43,411 nucleotides of DNA from Bacillota bacterium (GTDB lineage: Bacteria > Bacillota > Clostridia > Lachnospirales > Lachnospiraceae). The translations under genes were made by a program, and so were the position numbers. A model generated the notes under the pieces. It saw nothing but the letters and a program-made list of their open reading frames with translations, made no database searches and was not told the DNA's origin. Shown piece by piece: positions 1 through 8,452 of the stretch (position 1 is the stretch's first letter; every line of letters begins with the position of its first letter). The DNA lies in contig JAEZZO010000086.1 of the NCBI GenBank assembly GCA_023418475.1, positions 1-43,411 of the forward strand. Direction: 5' to 3'.

Positions 1-997
1 CTACTGCTTTGATATGTATTTTTGCGGAAGGTGTTACCGGTTCATAGGCAACATAGATGGTGACGGTTGAATCCTTTTGGGCATCTGGTAGGGAATATCC
101 TGATATTTTTAAACCAGGTTTGTGTTCTCCCTGTACCTGCTCTAAATTAGTACGACGGGTAAAACGGACAAACCAATAGCCTTTTGCTTTGTAATTCGTA
201 CCGTCGTCGGCTTCTATGTTATCCCGCGCTATAAAATCACCATCAAGTGGATATTTTTCTTTGAACATACCGGAGTCTCCGGATTTTAATGTTTTTATAG
301 GGGTAAGCTTTCCATTAACTTCCGTAGCTGCTACCACTTCTACGTTAAATAGTGTTGGAGTAATGACATAGGGAAAATTATAATAGTATTTTAGGCATTC
401 TCTTGTTGCGTCTGGCCATCCTCCGTTATATCCGGTTATTTTGTCTCCTGCATTCATCATTTCCTTATATCCAAGTATATTAGTGTAATCACTATAGGTA
501 ATATGTGTATTGGGATTATAAAGCTTAAAAATATTATGGATGTAGACAGTGATGCTACCGCCTTTATTTTTGATCATTTTTGATGTGACTCCCAAAGACT
601 GCATCGCATCAATAAAGTCTGCTTTTTTAAATGTATATGTAGTTGTAACCGTATCTCCACTTGGCTCATCATCTACATCTATATTGAATTTGTCATTTTT
701 TGCAGATATAAGCACCCCTGTTTGCGTGATAGTATTTGGATAAGGGTTTAACGTCATGCAATAATTTGTGGTTTTGTAAAAAATATTACTGCTTCCTCTT
801 GCATGTGTACCTTCTTGGACAATATAGTCCCCTTGTGTTGATATAGTACGTTGGTTCCCATTGTAGGATTTGCTCGGAATAATCCAACTATCTGATTCAT
901 CAGAAGCAAACGTTATTTTGGATACTATTATATTACTTACAGACAGCATAATGGAAAGTGCTAAAAGCACTTTCCATCGGAAGAATTTATTATTCAT
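1..997 (-). CDS. Secreted protein of unknown function (3' end outside window)
   Basis: An uninterrupted frame of 332 codons starts at an ATG at 997 and runs off the left edge, so the C-terminus is missing. The first ~30 residues (MNNKFFRWKVLLALSIMLSV...) have a basic start and a hydrophobic core, a typical signal peptide, so the product should be exported. The rest is rich in Thr, Asn, Tyr and Gly, with many short stretches of predicted beta character, as in surface or adhesin-like proteins. I do not recognise a family. The start is supported by AGGAAG about 8 bases upstream; this site lies inside the last codons of the preceding gene, which stops 4 bases before this ATG. The two genes are therefore almost certainly one transcription unit with coupled translation, and both products are secreted. 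Confidence 0.8.
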   Translation of the reverse strand, partial: MNNKFFRWKVLLALSIMLSVSNIIVSKITFASDESDSWIIPSKSYNGNQRTISTQGDYIVQEGTHARGSSNIFYKTTNYCMTLNPYPNTITQTGVLISAKNDKFNIDVDDEPSGDTVTTTYTFKKADFIDAMQSLGVTSKMIKNKGGSITVYIHNIFKLYNPNTHITYSDYTNILGYKEMMNAGDKITGYNGGWPDATRECLKYYYNFPYVITPTLFNVEVVAATEVNGKLTPIKTLKSGDSGMFKEKYPLDGDFIARDNIEADDGTNYKAKGYWFVRFTRRTNLEQVQGEHKPGLKISGYSLPDAQKDSTVTIYVAYEPVTPSAKIHIKAV

Positions 998-1001
998 AAA
1001 G

Positions 1002-2303
1002 TCACTTCCTTTCTATAGAACGATATAGGTAAGGCGACCAGTTGCAATCGCATACCCCATACATAGAACCGTCATTTCCATATACTCCTGTACACAACCC
1101 AACATCAAAAATACCATTTACCCATTGATTGAGTTTATATCCCCTAAGATCATTGAAGCTTGATCTAGTAAATAATACATTATTATATATGCCAAGCAAT
1201 TCTCCGCAAAGTTTCTCCGCTGAATAGTTATTCTTTGTTTTTGTGGATACAATACGATAATGAACATAGCAACGGACATAATAAAATCCATTATGATAAT
1301 ACATGCTGGAACTATCCAGCGCTATTTTATCGCACTCCACAATGGTTCTATTTTTTTTCATTTTTTTTACATATTCATTAAGGCATTCATATAAATAACT
1401 ACCTTCTTCATAAATTAATGAATCTGTCTTAGCCATTTTCTCTACCCATTTATTATCAATAGTTTTGTAATTCACATTGAAAGTATTCCATATCCTCGTA
1501 TAGATTTTATTCATCCATATATCAAGGAATTTATCTTTTGTTAAATTTAAATCTTTTATTCCAGTAACTTTCGCCTTCTCTATATCTTTTGGGTAGGTAT
1601 AATCCTCAGGACTTATTAATTCAACCCTTTTACCTGCATGATAAGCATTTACACCTTCAAATCTTAACTTTGCTTCATAATACCTATTCGGATAACTATC
1701 CAGTATATACGCAAACATATAAGCATTATTCGGTAGATTGCTTGTCCTGAGCACTTGCCCATCCGGGCTGATCTTTGCTCTTAGTGATTTATCTGTAAGC
1801 ATTTTGATGCAGTTAAGCGCATCCTTCTTTACTATCTTACCAGTAAGCTTCAAGTTTCTGTCAGAGGAATATGCTCCATTGGAATATCCCCTTAAATAGC
1901 CTTTTGCAAATCCTTTTGCGATATCTTCCATCTTATTCTCAGGCACCTTCCCGATATCAGAAATACGCTTCTCAATGACCTCCTGTACCAGATCAGCATC
2001 CACAGTGGTTCCATTCAGATACTCATCAGCTCTGCTTAGGAGCATCAACATATCTCCCCGCTTCAGATTTTTCTCATAATCTGTAAAATCTCCATCCTTA
2101 ATAATGCCTGCTTCGGTAAGACTGCTTATATATCCCTCAGATGATTTATCTTTAACCTCTAATTGCATTTGCGTTGCCAATGATTTTGCGAATGCATTTA
2201 CTGTGATATATTTCTCCATTGCTTTCGTTTCTGGAATTCCTGCGGGTTGTATTAATGTTAATACCATCACCCAAACTAACAAAGCTACTGTCATTTTCTT
2301 CAT
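1002..2303 (-). CDS. Secreted protein with SLH-like N-terminal region
   Basis: The product has 433 residues. Residues 1-28 form a signal peptide (MKKMTVALLVWVMVLTLI then a short polar stretch). Residues ~33-95 and ~112-170 resemble two S-layer-homology (SLH) repeats: each has an Ala/Leu-rich helix, a Gly-Ile-Ile or Gly-Tyr-Ser-Asn-Gly turn (KGYLRGYSNGAY) and a following Lys/Arg-rich helix. SLH domains bind cell-wall secondary polymers, so wall attachment is inferred. Residues ~185-433 match nothing I know; this part is Tyr/Asn-rich and contains five cysteines, four of them in the last 35 residues (GLCTGVYG...GVCDCNWS). GGGGG 8 bases before the ATG is a good RBS. It shares 3 bases with the end of a small upstream ORF and lies 4 bases from the next secreted-protein gene. 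Confidence 0.75.
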   Translation of the reverse strand: MKKMTVALLVWVMVLTLIQPAGIPETKAMEKYITVNAFAKSLATQMQLEVKDKSSEGYISSLTEAGIIKDGDFTDYEKNLKRGDMLMLLSRADEYLNGTTVDADLVQEVIEKRISDIGKVPENKMEDIAKGFAKGYLRGYSNGAYSSDRNLKLTGKIVKKDALNCIKMLTDKSLRAKISPDGQVLRTSNLPNNAYMFAYILDSYPNRYYEAKLRFEGVNAYHAGKRVELISPEDYTYPKDIEKAKVTGIKDLNLTKDKFLDIWMNKIYTRIWNTFNVNYKTIDNKWVEKMAKTDSLIYEEGSYLYECLNEYVKKMKKNRTIVECDKIALDSSSMYYHNGFYYVRCYVHYRIVSTKTKNNYSAEKLCGELLGIYNNVLFTRSSFNDLRGYKLNQWVNGIFDVGLCTGVYGNDGSMYGVCDCNWSPYLYRSIERK

Positions 2304-2401
2304 TTGCGTATCCCCCTATTATTGATATGTTTTAGTTTTTCCTTACAAATGGCAATCCGGGATAATATGCTAAGCCATTCATATATCTCCGGTTTATACA
2401 T
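2300..2401 (-). CDS. Small 33-codon ORF overlapping the start of the SLH-like gene
   Basis: ATG at 2401 is preceded by AGAGGA at a 7-base spacing, an RBS as good as that of most genes here. The frame stays open for 33 codons (MYKPEIYEWLSILSRI..., ending in a basic tail rich in Lys, Arg and Asn). Its TGA overlaps the ATG of the SLH-like gene (AAATGA), the classic arrangement for translational coupling. It lies in the leader downstream of a plausible sigma-A promoter. No homology is known to me. It could be a leader peptide or a short amphipathic/basic product, or a chance frame; the RBS plus exact stop/start overlap makes chance less likely. Confidence 0.4.
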   Translation of the reverse strand: MYKPEIYEWLSILSRIAICKEKLKHINNRGIRK

Positions 2402-2548
2402 AGAATGATCCTCTATGCTTACTATTAAATTATATTACCATTCCTTCTTCTGGATTACGGATGAAAATCTAAAATTCCTATGATATATGAAATTAATGTG
2501 ACAGCCGGAAAGAATCCAAGCCAATAGAAATGATATTATGCTATTTAT

Positions 2549-2577
2549 AGTATAATTGAGAAGCTTTTATCTGTAAA
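2549..2577 (-). promoter_or_regulatory. Predicted sigma-A promoter for the secreted-protein operon
   Basis: On the minus strand, TTTACA (2577-2572) and TATACT (2554-2549) are separated by 17 bases, close to the sigma-A consensus. Transcription would start near 2542, giving a leader of about 140 bases before the small ORF and 240 bases before the SLH-like gene. Confidence 0.5.
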
Positions 2578-2743
2578 TCTGAAAGATAATATTTGTTATA
2601 ATTATCCAATATATAACATGTTTTTTCGTGATATTTACAATAATCAGTTTTTGTTTCGAATGTTTGTTTTTGTTAAAGAACTTCATCCGTATTTTATAAA
2701 ATAGAAAGATTAGATTTACCGAAAAGTATAAACGGTATTACAA

Positions 2744-2784
2744 AGAAGCCTGGAACCGGCACTACTGTGCTTCTTCCGGCTTCT
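2744..2784 (-). terminator. Probable intrinsic terminator after the GtrB-type gene
   Basis: An imperfect inverted repeat (AGAAGCC outer arm, GGAA/TTCC and GCAC/GTGC inner pairs, loop TACT or near) sits 32 bases past the stop of the glycosyltransferase gene. On the minus strand it is followed by TTTGTAAT, a modest U-rich tail. Confidence 0.5.
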
Positions 2785-2815
2785 CTGAAAGGTGAAGATA
2801 TTATTACCTATCTAC

Positions 2816-3742
2816 TTACTCTTCATCCTTAACAATAAAGATCGGTCTTCTCTTTGTTTCCAGATAGGTTTTTGCCAAATACTCTCCTAAAATTCCAATG
2901 CAAAACATCTGGACACCGGCAATCAGGCTGATAATACAGACCAGCGAAGGCCAGCCGGTTGTCGGATCATCCCAAAGAAAGGTTCTGATAATAATAAATA
3001 TTATTAATATAAATGCAACCAGGCAGAATAGAAACCCCATCACGGAAGCAAAGGCCAGGGGCGCGGTTGAGAAAGCAATAATTCCATCAAAGGAATAAAG
3101 GAGTAATTTCCAGAAAGACCACTTTGTTTCTCCGGCGACGCGTTGTTCATTGACATATTCGAGCCACTTTACCCTAAAGCCTACCCAGCCAAAAATTCCT
3201 TTCGTAAAACGGTTATTTTCCGACATGGATAGAATTGCATCTACCATTTGACGTGTCATGAGCCGGTAATCCCTTGCACCATCTATTATTTCTGTTTTTG
3301 ATATTTTGTTGATTATACGGTAAAAGCATTTTGCAAAGAAGGAACGAATGGGCGGCTCCCCTTTTCGGGTTGTCCGTCTCGTTGCAACACAATCATAGCC
3401 TTCCTCTTTTACTGCATAATACATCTCGTTAATCATACGGGGCGGATCCTGCAAATCAGCATCCATTAATACGACATAGGCACCTTTTGCTTTTTTCAGT
3501 CCGGCATATATCGCGGCTTCCTTCCCAAAATTTCTGGAGAAGGATATATAATGTACCCTGGAATCCTTTTTTCTCAATTCTTTTAGTAAATCAAGTGTCT
3601 GATCTCCGGACCCGTCATTAACAAATACAAACTCAAATACAAGCTCCTGTAAAGAAGCTGCCACTTTTATTATTTCTTCATAAAATAACGGCAGAGCTTC
3701 CTGTTCGTTATAACAAGGGACAACTATTGATACTATTTCCAA
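2816..3742 (-). CDS. GtrB/CsbB-type polyprenyl-phosphate glycosyltransferase (GT2)
   Basis: The family transfers a sugar from a nucleotide donor to undecaprenyl phosphate on the cytoplasmic face. The GT-A domain shows VPCYNEQEALP near the N-terminus, VFVNDGSGDQT and DADLQDPP (the DXD-like metal/donor motif), and a later Arg-rich NRFTKGIFGWVGF segment. Two C-terminal membrane helices (roughly residues 225-255 and 262-290) are typical of GtrB/CsbB/DPMS-like enzymes. Length (308 residues) is normal. I chose TTG at 3742 because GGAAG lies 8 bases upstream; an in-frame GTG at 3751 is nearly on top of that RBS. The YfhO gene lies just upstream on the same strand; in Bacillus and Listeria, CsbB/GtlA-type enzymes work with YfhO proteins to glycosylate teichoic acids, so this pair probably does a related job. 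The donor sugar cannot be told from sequence. Confidence 0.88.
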   Translation of the reverse strand: MEIVSIVVPCYNEQEALPLFYEEIIKVAASLQELVFEFVFVNDGSGDQTLDLLKELRKKDSRVHYISFSRNFGKEAAIYAGLKKAKGAYVVLMDADLQDPPRMINEMYYAVKEEGYDCVATRRTTRKGEPPIRSFFAKCFYRIINKISKTEIIDGARDYRLMTRQMVDAILSMSENNRFTKGIFGWVGFRVKWLEYVNEQRVAGETKWSFWKLLLYSFDGIIAFSTAPLAFASVMGFLFCLVAFILIIFIIIRTFLWDDPTTGWPSLVCIISLIAGVQMFCIGILGEYLAKTYLETKRRPIFIVKDEE

Positions 3743-4049
3743 ACAAATCACTTCCTTCTTTCATAAGTTGGCTGCAGAATTACATTCATAAGTTAACGAA
3801 TGGATTAATTCATAGATAAGCTTACTCGATCTATTTGTTCGAGTTCAGTTTTATAAAATTCAAAACAATTTTAGTGAAGCCTTTTTCTTTTCAAAGCAAT
3901 AAAAACAATAAAACAATCCTCTCTATTACGGATCATTTATTTATACTTCCCATTACTAACTTAAGAATTCTATCTGGGTTAAGAATTATATTACCAAATG
4001 ACGGGTTCTATTTTACGTCTTATTAATCATAATTCTATACAAGCTCATA
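3743..4049. other. Intergenic region, 307 bases
   Basis: It lies between the YfhO gene and the GT2 gene on the same strand. It is very A+T-rich. A short inverted repeat (ACTCGA...TCGAGT, 3824-3844) is present, but there is no U-tract. I see no clear terminator, promoter or ORF. Confidence 0.5.
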
Positions 4050-6713
4050 TTACCTGCTTCTCTTCTTGTAATAGTACACAATTCCAAGGAATAACACTCC
4101 GGCGGAGAATGACACAAGCAGTCCCAGCCCTAAATAAGGGGTTCTATATTTTAGGATGATATGATGACTTCCCGCATCGAGCGGCAATGCCATATACATC
4201 ACATTCGCAGGAAGGAGCTCCTTCTTTACCCCATCTACCGATACATTCCAGCCTTTGCTGTAAGGAATACTCAGGACAAGAACCTTTTTCTGGTCCAAAC
4301 GGATATCTCCCTGTATCTTATTATTAGCAATACGAATATTTTGTAACACAGTATTACGTAATGTCTTAATCTGTTCTGCATAATTACTCATATCCACGCT
4401 GTAAACCTCGATTGTATCATAGGAGTAGCTCGCTTCATCAGGAAAGGTAATAACCGCTTCGCGCTCTCCATTGCTTGCGTATCCAAGATGAAACAGATAA
4501 TTTTCTTTCCCGAAATAGGAATTATAATAGGGACTTCTGATATCTGTCCTCTTTAATACACCGGCGGAGCCCTTTACATTAATACTTGTGATACGATCCG
4601 ACTTTCCTTTTGTAATGAAGTTCCCAAGTCTCAAGTAAGTCTCTGTATTGGGTTTTGCCGTAAATCTCAGAGTGATCGATGCGTCTGCCTTCTTACTATG
4701 GATCACATTGTTATTAATGGTTACATTTGCATCCGGTAACATAGTTACCTGCAGTTTTTCAATTCCGAATGAAAAGGGGGTATCTGTTTTCAAGGGATCA
4801 ACTTTTTGTGCATAATCTGTACTATTGTTTAGAACGACTGCCTTTAACATGGCATTCTGCTTTTCCAATGCACTTAAACGATCATAATCTTCTTGTAAAA
4901 TATAATTATAATAAGTATAACCAAGTGGTAAAGTATAACGATTCTTGAAAAGATAATATTTTTGATAGTCAGAACCACCCTCTTTCAGCAGTTCATACCC
5001 GTAAGGAGCGGCTTCCTTATGATCCGATACAAAATATCCCACATTTGCTAAGTCGTCTAAAATTGATCGGTTATCAAGATTATGAAACCGGAAGGCTGTT
5101 CTTTGGTTTAAAACCTCAAGTTCCTTCAAATAAGCGGTAATGCTGCCATCCATCAGGCTGAAATATCCGGAAACATCATGAAATCCAAGGATAAGTGCTT
5201 CATTTAATGCCTTATCACCATAGGTTTCGATACGGTAAAACGAAGTATCTTTAATATCCTTCATCAGTCTCAAAGGTCCTCTTGTGGAGCGTGTGATGAC
5301 CTCTTTTTTGGTCAGAAATTCATTTGCATAATTATTGAATTGCTTTGCATATATTCCATAACCATTCAAACCCAGACTGGAAATGACAAGAATGAAAATA
5401 ATAATACTGCCGATTCGTGTGCGTTCACGGAACCATTTGATTTGAAGCAAAAAGACACAGAGCATAATTATAAGGAGTACTCCAAAGATCAACTTTACAA
5501 AAGCTCTGGCTGGGAAGGCAAAGGAAAGAATTCCGTACAAAACTACCTCGATAAATATAATAAGGCATTCTTTTTTCCTTAAAAGATAGATTTTATCGTA
5601 GGTTAATGAAAAAGTGACGGCTATCAGCAGACTGATTAAAAAGCACCAGCGGTTAGACGTATAGGAAAAGCCGTTCATAAAATATCCAAAAGCAGGTATA
5701 AAAAGTCCGATCAGCGTCAAAAAATAAATGATCTGCAGTTGTCGGTGCTCCCTATTGGCAAGCATAATGGCAATACTTACCGCAGCAACGGCACAAAAAG
5801 CCAAAACTGTCCAATAGCCGGGGAATATTCCCGGAGCATACAATCCCTGAAACAGAGTCAGATAATATTTGGGATCGTAATAGAAATAGCTGCCTGACAC
5901 CATTTTCGGACTGACATCTAATCTTCCATTCCGTGAAAATGCATATAGTACCGGAATTAATACGATGCCGGCCAGTGCTATACCAAGCAGGTAGTACCCT
6001 CCGGTTCGCAAGCCGGTCTGTAAAAAGCCCAGGAGAAAATTTTGATACTCCTTGCGGTATTCAAGAAGATACCGAAAAATAATATAAATTACCGTAATTA
6101 CTGTTAGGGCATATAAAAAATAGAAATTACTCAAAGTACTGATAAAAATCATGAGAATCATAAGGTAGGGTTTTTTCTTCTGTAGTACCAGATCCACTCC
6201 AATGATGATCAGCGGTAGATAAATCATTGGGTTCATAAAGAAAGGATGTCTTATACCTGCATATAAGGAATATCCGCTGAATACATAAATCAAAGCGCCT
6301 AATATAACACCGGCACCATCCTTTTTCTTAAAATTCAATAATGCTATATAGCTAAGTCCGGCCAGATAAAACCGCAGTATAATGAGAAAGTCATAATAAT
6401 GAACTGCATATCTGCTTTTCATGAATACTGCCAGTAGACTGATGGGATCACCGATAACATAATAATTCAATGTCGTTAAGGTATCAAAGCCCATGCCGAT
6501 TGAAAAATCAACCATAGGGAAGCCTTTGCCCTTCAGTATTCCCCGCAGTAATTTTCCATAGTAAAGTAAGGCCGGATAATGTTGATCAATGCCATCCATT
6601 GCCCAGACAAAACTCCTTTTTTCTGTCAGAAAGGGCAGGAACACAACCGGTAATAACAATAGGAAGAGGCCGGAATATATGAAATAAGTATTTTTTCGAA
6701 ATGGCTTTATCAT
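4050..6713 (-). CDS. YfhO family membrane protein
   Basis: The product has 887 residues. A long N-terminal half (roughly residues 10-465) holds 12 or so membrane helices, starting with a loop bearing MDGIDQHYPALLYYGKLL, the characteristic Asp-rich segment of YfhO proteins, a GT-C-like polytopic family. An extracellular beta-rich domain follows (roughly 480-855), closed by one last helix and a basic KKRSR tail. In Bacillus and Listeria, YfhO proteins transfer sugars from undecaprenyl phosphate to lipoteichoic acid outside the cell, after loading by a CsbB/GtrB enzyme; the neighbouring GT2 gene fits that. The third partner, a GtcA flippase, is not in the window. ATG at 6713 is preceded by GGAGGA at 7 bases; an in-frame TTG at 6728 coincides with that RBS and is rejected. 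The acceptor polymer is unknown. Confidence 0.88.
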   Translation of the reverse strand: MIKPFRKNTYFIYSGLFLLLLPVVFLPFLTEKRSFVWAMDGIDQHYPALLYYGKLLRGILKGKGFPMVDFSIGMGFDTLTTLNYYVIGDPISLLAVFMKSRYAVHYYDFLIILRFYLAGLSYIALLNFKKKDGAGVILGALIYVFSGYSLYAGIRHPFFMNPMIYLPLIIIGVDLVLQKKKPYLMILMIFISTLSNFYFLYALTVITVIYIIFRYLLEYRKEYQNFLLGFLQTGLRTGGYYLLGIALAGIVLIPVLYAFSRNGRLDVSPKMVSGSYFYYDPKYYLTLFQGLYAPGIFPGYWTVLAFCAVAAVSIAIMLANREHRQLQIIYFLTLIGLFIPAFGYFMNGFSYTSNRWCFLISLLIAVTFSLTYDKIYLLRKKECLIIFIEVVLYGILSFAFPARAFVKLIFGVLLIIMLCVFLLQIKWFRERTRIGSIIIFILVISSLGLNGYGIYAKQFNNYANEFLTKKEVITRSTRGPLRLMKDIKDTSFYRIETYGDKALNEALILGFHDVSGYFSLMDGSITAYLKELEVLNQRTAFRFHNLDNRSILDDLANVGYFVSDHKEAAPYGYELLKEGGSDYQKYYLFKNRYTLPLGYTYYNYILQEDYDRLSALEKQNAMLKAVVLNNSTDYAQKVDPLKTDTPFSFGIEKLQVTMLPDANVTINNNVIHSKKADASITLRFTAKPNTETYLRLGNFITKGKSDRITSINVKGSAGVLKRTDIRSPYYNSYFGKENYLFHLGYASNGEREAVITFPDEASYSYDTIEVYSVDMSNYAEQIKTLRNTVLQNIRIANNKIQGDIRLDQKKVLVLSIPYSKGWNVSVDGVKKELLPANVMYMALPLDAGSHHIILKYRTPYLGLGLLVSFSAGVLFLGIVYYYKKRSR

Positions 6714-6895
6714 GGATACTTCCTCCAAATATAAATAAGAGCCTGTTACATTTCATTCTATCAGTGACGGTATCACTCCAAAATCGTTGCTAGATAGAAA
6801 TCTAGTAACTTTATGCCTTTAATATTTACTACTATCATTCCCTAAAAAATGAAATTTATATTCTTTTTTGATCGGCCGGAAAGAAAACAAAGGAT

Positions 6896-6925
6896 TTTAT
6901 ATCTGCTCCTACGCGATTTCATCAA
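6896..6925 (-). promoter_or_regulatory. Possible sigma-A promoter for the YfhO gene
   Basis: On the minus strand, TTGATG (6925-6920) and TATAAA (6901-6896) are separated by 18 bases. It would give a leader of about 175 bases. The match is only moderate. Confidence 0.3.
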
Positions 6926-6990
6926 GAAATTTGATTTTCGCAATCAAAGGTAATTAACAGCAAGGAAGATAGTATGGATAAACCTACAAA

Positions 6991-7030
6991 GAAAAACAAG
7001 CTGATCAGTCAGTTTTGCACTGTTCAGCTT
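6991..7030 (-). terminator. Intrinsic terminator after the acyltransferase gene
   Basis: On the minus strand, AAGCTGA pairs with TCAGCTT (7030-6998), with CAGT/ACTG inside, followed by GTTTTTCTTTG. It starts about 20 bases after the stop codon. Confidence 0.7.
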
Positions 7031-7051
7031 ATTTATGATATTTATGTATTT

Positions 7052-8314
7052 TCATTCAAGATTTTTAAGTTCTTTGTCCATCAGTCTGAAAAAGCGGTAA
7101 ATATTATCCTGATCTTCCTTACTGCCATAAAGATTTACCGTAATTGTTATTTTCTCCGAGTAGGTACTGACTGCCATTTGAAAATGCGGTCGGTATTTAA
7201 TCGATCCGCACACAAAGACATTATCAATTGTACAATTCTTAAAATAAAGCTTGGTTTCATCAATGATTCCTATATTGGTCATACAGATATAGGGGCTTTT
7301 TAAAGACCGCTCTAATATCTGATAGCTCTTATCCGGTTGAAAAACCCGGAATAAGAAATCAAGCTTAAGAAAAGAATTCATACCCAGATAATGATCCTTT
7401 TTTGAAATCATCTTCGAATGTACCTTAGCTAAGGTGGATTGAAAATCTTCTTCCGGAGAAACGCCGACTGTTATCATAACCATAGAAGTAAGATTTGTCA
7501 GTGAATGAAAGCTTTTATCATCGAGGTATCTTCTCATATCAATCATAATGGGAATTCCCATTGCTTTTCCGTTGCTGTTAACCATTCTTTTAAGGACACG
7601 GATATAAGCGGTAAAAAGCACATCATTCATAGTTACTTTATTTTTTTCACAATAATTACGGATTTTTTGGTAACATTCCCGTAAAATAGTGTGTTTTAGG
7701 ATAAACGGTGCGGTATCCTCTTCCTTACTCATCGGAAATTTATCATTACCTCTTCTATTGTTCTCCTTACGATTGCGTAGAAGGATTTTTATCTTGTCAG
7801 GGAAACAAATCTCCCTGGTAATCTTCTGGAAGCTTCTGTCTCCGTCAAGGATGGTATCCGGTATGTATTGAGGATTTATGATCAGATTAGAATACAAATC
7901 CGATAAAAGATAAAGGCATTGCTTGAAACCGCCTCCATCCGTTACCATATGATTCATAATGATTGAGACGGAATCCTGCCTTGCCTGTAGGAGGCAAACC
8001 TTAATCTGAGGTCCGGTTTTCTCATCCGTTTTTGAAAAAGTAAATTGTTCAAACTCTGTTTCCTTAAAAACAATCGTAAAAATATCTTTCCACTCTGCCG
8101 GATCACCTGCTTTCCAATAAGATCTTCCGCCGCGGTTTACATATACCCATGTTAATACGGGAACAGTCTGAAGCAGCAGATCGATAGCCTTTTTTAGAAA
8201 GAGAACATTAATTTTGTCCTTGTACTTTATCACACAGTGAAGCTGGTGGTCATTGAATCCCGTTGTTTGAAACAGGTATTGTGAGTAATCAAAAATTTGT
8301 GCTGGATAGTTCAT
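7052..8314 (-). CDS. Condensation-domain-like acyltransferase (HxxxDG)
   Basis: The 420-residue product carries NHMVTDGGG near residue 120, the HxxxDG active-site motif of the chloramphenicol acetyltransferase/condensation/wax-ester-synthase/PapA superfamily, whose members transfer an acyl group from CoA or a carrier thioester to a hydroxyl or amine. The length fits a stand-alone two-lobed enzyme. A later DMRRYL segment (near 255) resembles the conserved Asp-Xaa-Arg motif of the second lobe. There is no carrier-protein or adenylation gene nearby, so it is not part of a peptide synthetase. It has its own terminator and is flanked by a terminator upstream, so it is probably monocistronic. Its substrate is unknown; the surface-polymer glycosylation genes downstream only weakly suggest a role in cell-surface lipid or glycan acylation. 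The RBS is weak (GGAAATGAG). Confidence 0.72.
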   Translation of the reverse strand: MNYPAQIFDYSQYLFQTTGFNDHQLHCVIKYKDKINVLFLKKAIDLLLQTVPVLTWVYVNRGGRSYWKAGDPAEWKDIFTIVFKETEFEQFTFSKTDEKTGPQIKVCLLQARQDSVSIIMNHMVTDGGGFKQCLYLLSDLYSNLIINPQYIPDTILDGDRSFQKITREICFPDKIKILLRNRKENNRRGNDKFPMSKEEDTAPFILKHTILRECYQKIRNYCEKNKVTMNDVLFTAYIRVLKRMVNSNGKAMGIPIMIDMRRYLDDKSFHSLTNLTSMVMITVGVSPEEDFQSTLAKVHSKMISKKDHYLGMNSFLKLDFLFRVFQPDKSYQILERSLKSPYICMTNIGIIDETKLYFKNCTIDNVFVCGSIKYRPHFQMAVSTYSEKITITVNLYGSKEDQDNIYRFFRLMDKELKNLE

Positions 8315-8399
8315 AGCTTCAACTCATTTCCAGGAGCATTAAGACAATAGATTATAAATAGCATATGCGAAGAAGAGAAATCGGTTAATTCTATAAGTA

Positions 8400-8436
8400 A
8401 AATAATAAGCAGCCCTCTTCCGGCTGCCTATTATTT
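8400..8436. terminator. Intrinsic terminator between HPr-like and acyltransferase genes
   Basis: AAATAATA-GCAGCC pairs with GGCTGC-TATTATTT around a 7-base loop, 16 bases after the HPr-like stop. The lower A/T stem supplies a U-rich 3' arm (TTATTATTTTACTT on the minus strand). It is near-symmetric and could work in both directions. Confidence 0.7.
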
Positions 8437-8452
8437 TATCTGGAACAACATA

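Larger units (their letters stand above)
2402..2815. other. Intergenic leader region, 414 bases
   Basis: The stretch lies between the GtrB-type gene and the secreted-protein operon, both on the minus strand. It holds a terminator for the former (near 2744-2784) and a promoter and long leader for the latter. It is very A+T-rich and contains no convincing ORF or recognised riboswitch. Confidence 0.6.
6714..7051. other. Intergenic region, 338 bases
   Basis: It holds the terminator of the HxxxDG acyltransferase gene (6991-7030) and the probable promoter of the YfhO gene. A 7-bp inverted repeat with a 5-base loop (TTTGATT...AATCAAA, 6930-6948) sits just upstream of the candidate -35 box and could be an operator or an A+T-rich hairpin. 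No ORF with an RBS is seen. Confidence 0.5.
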
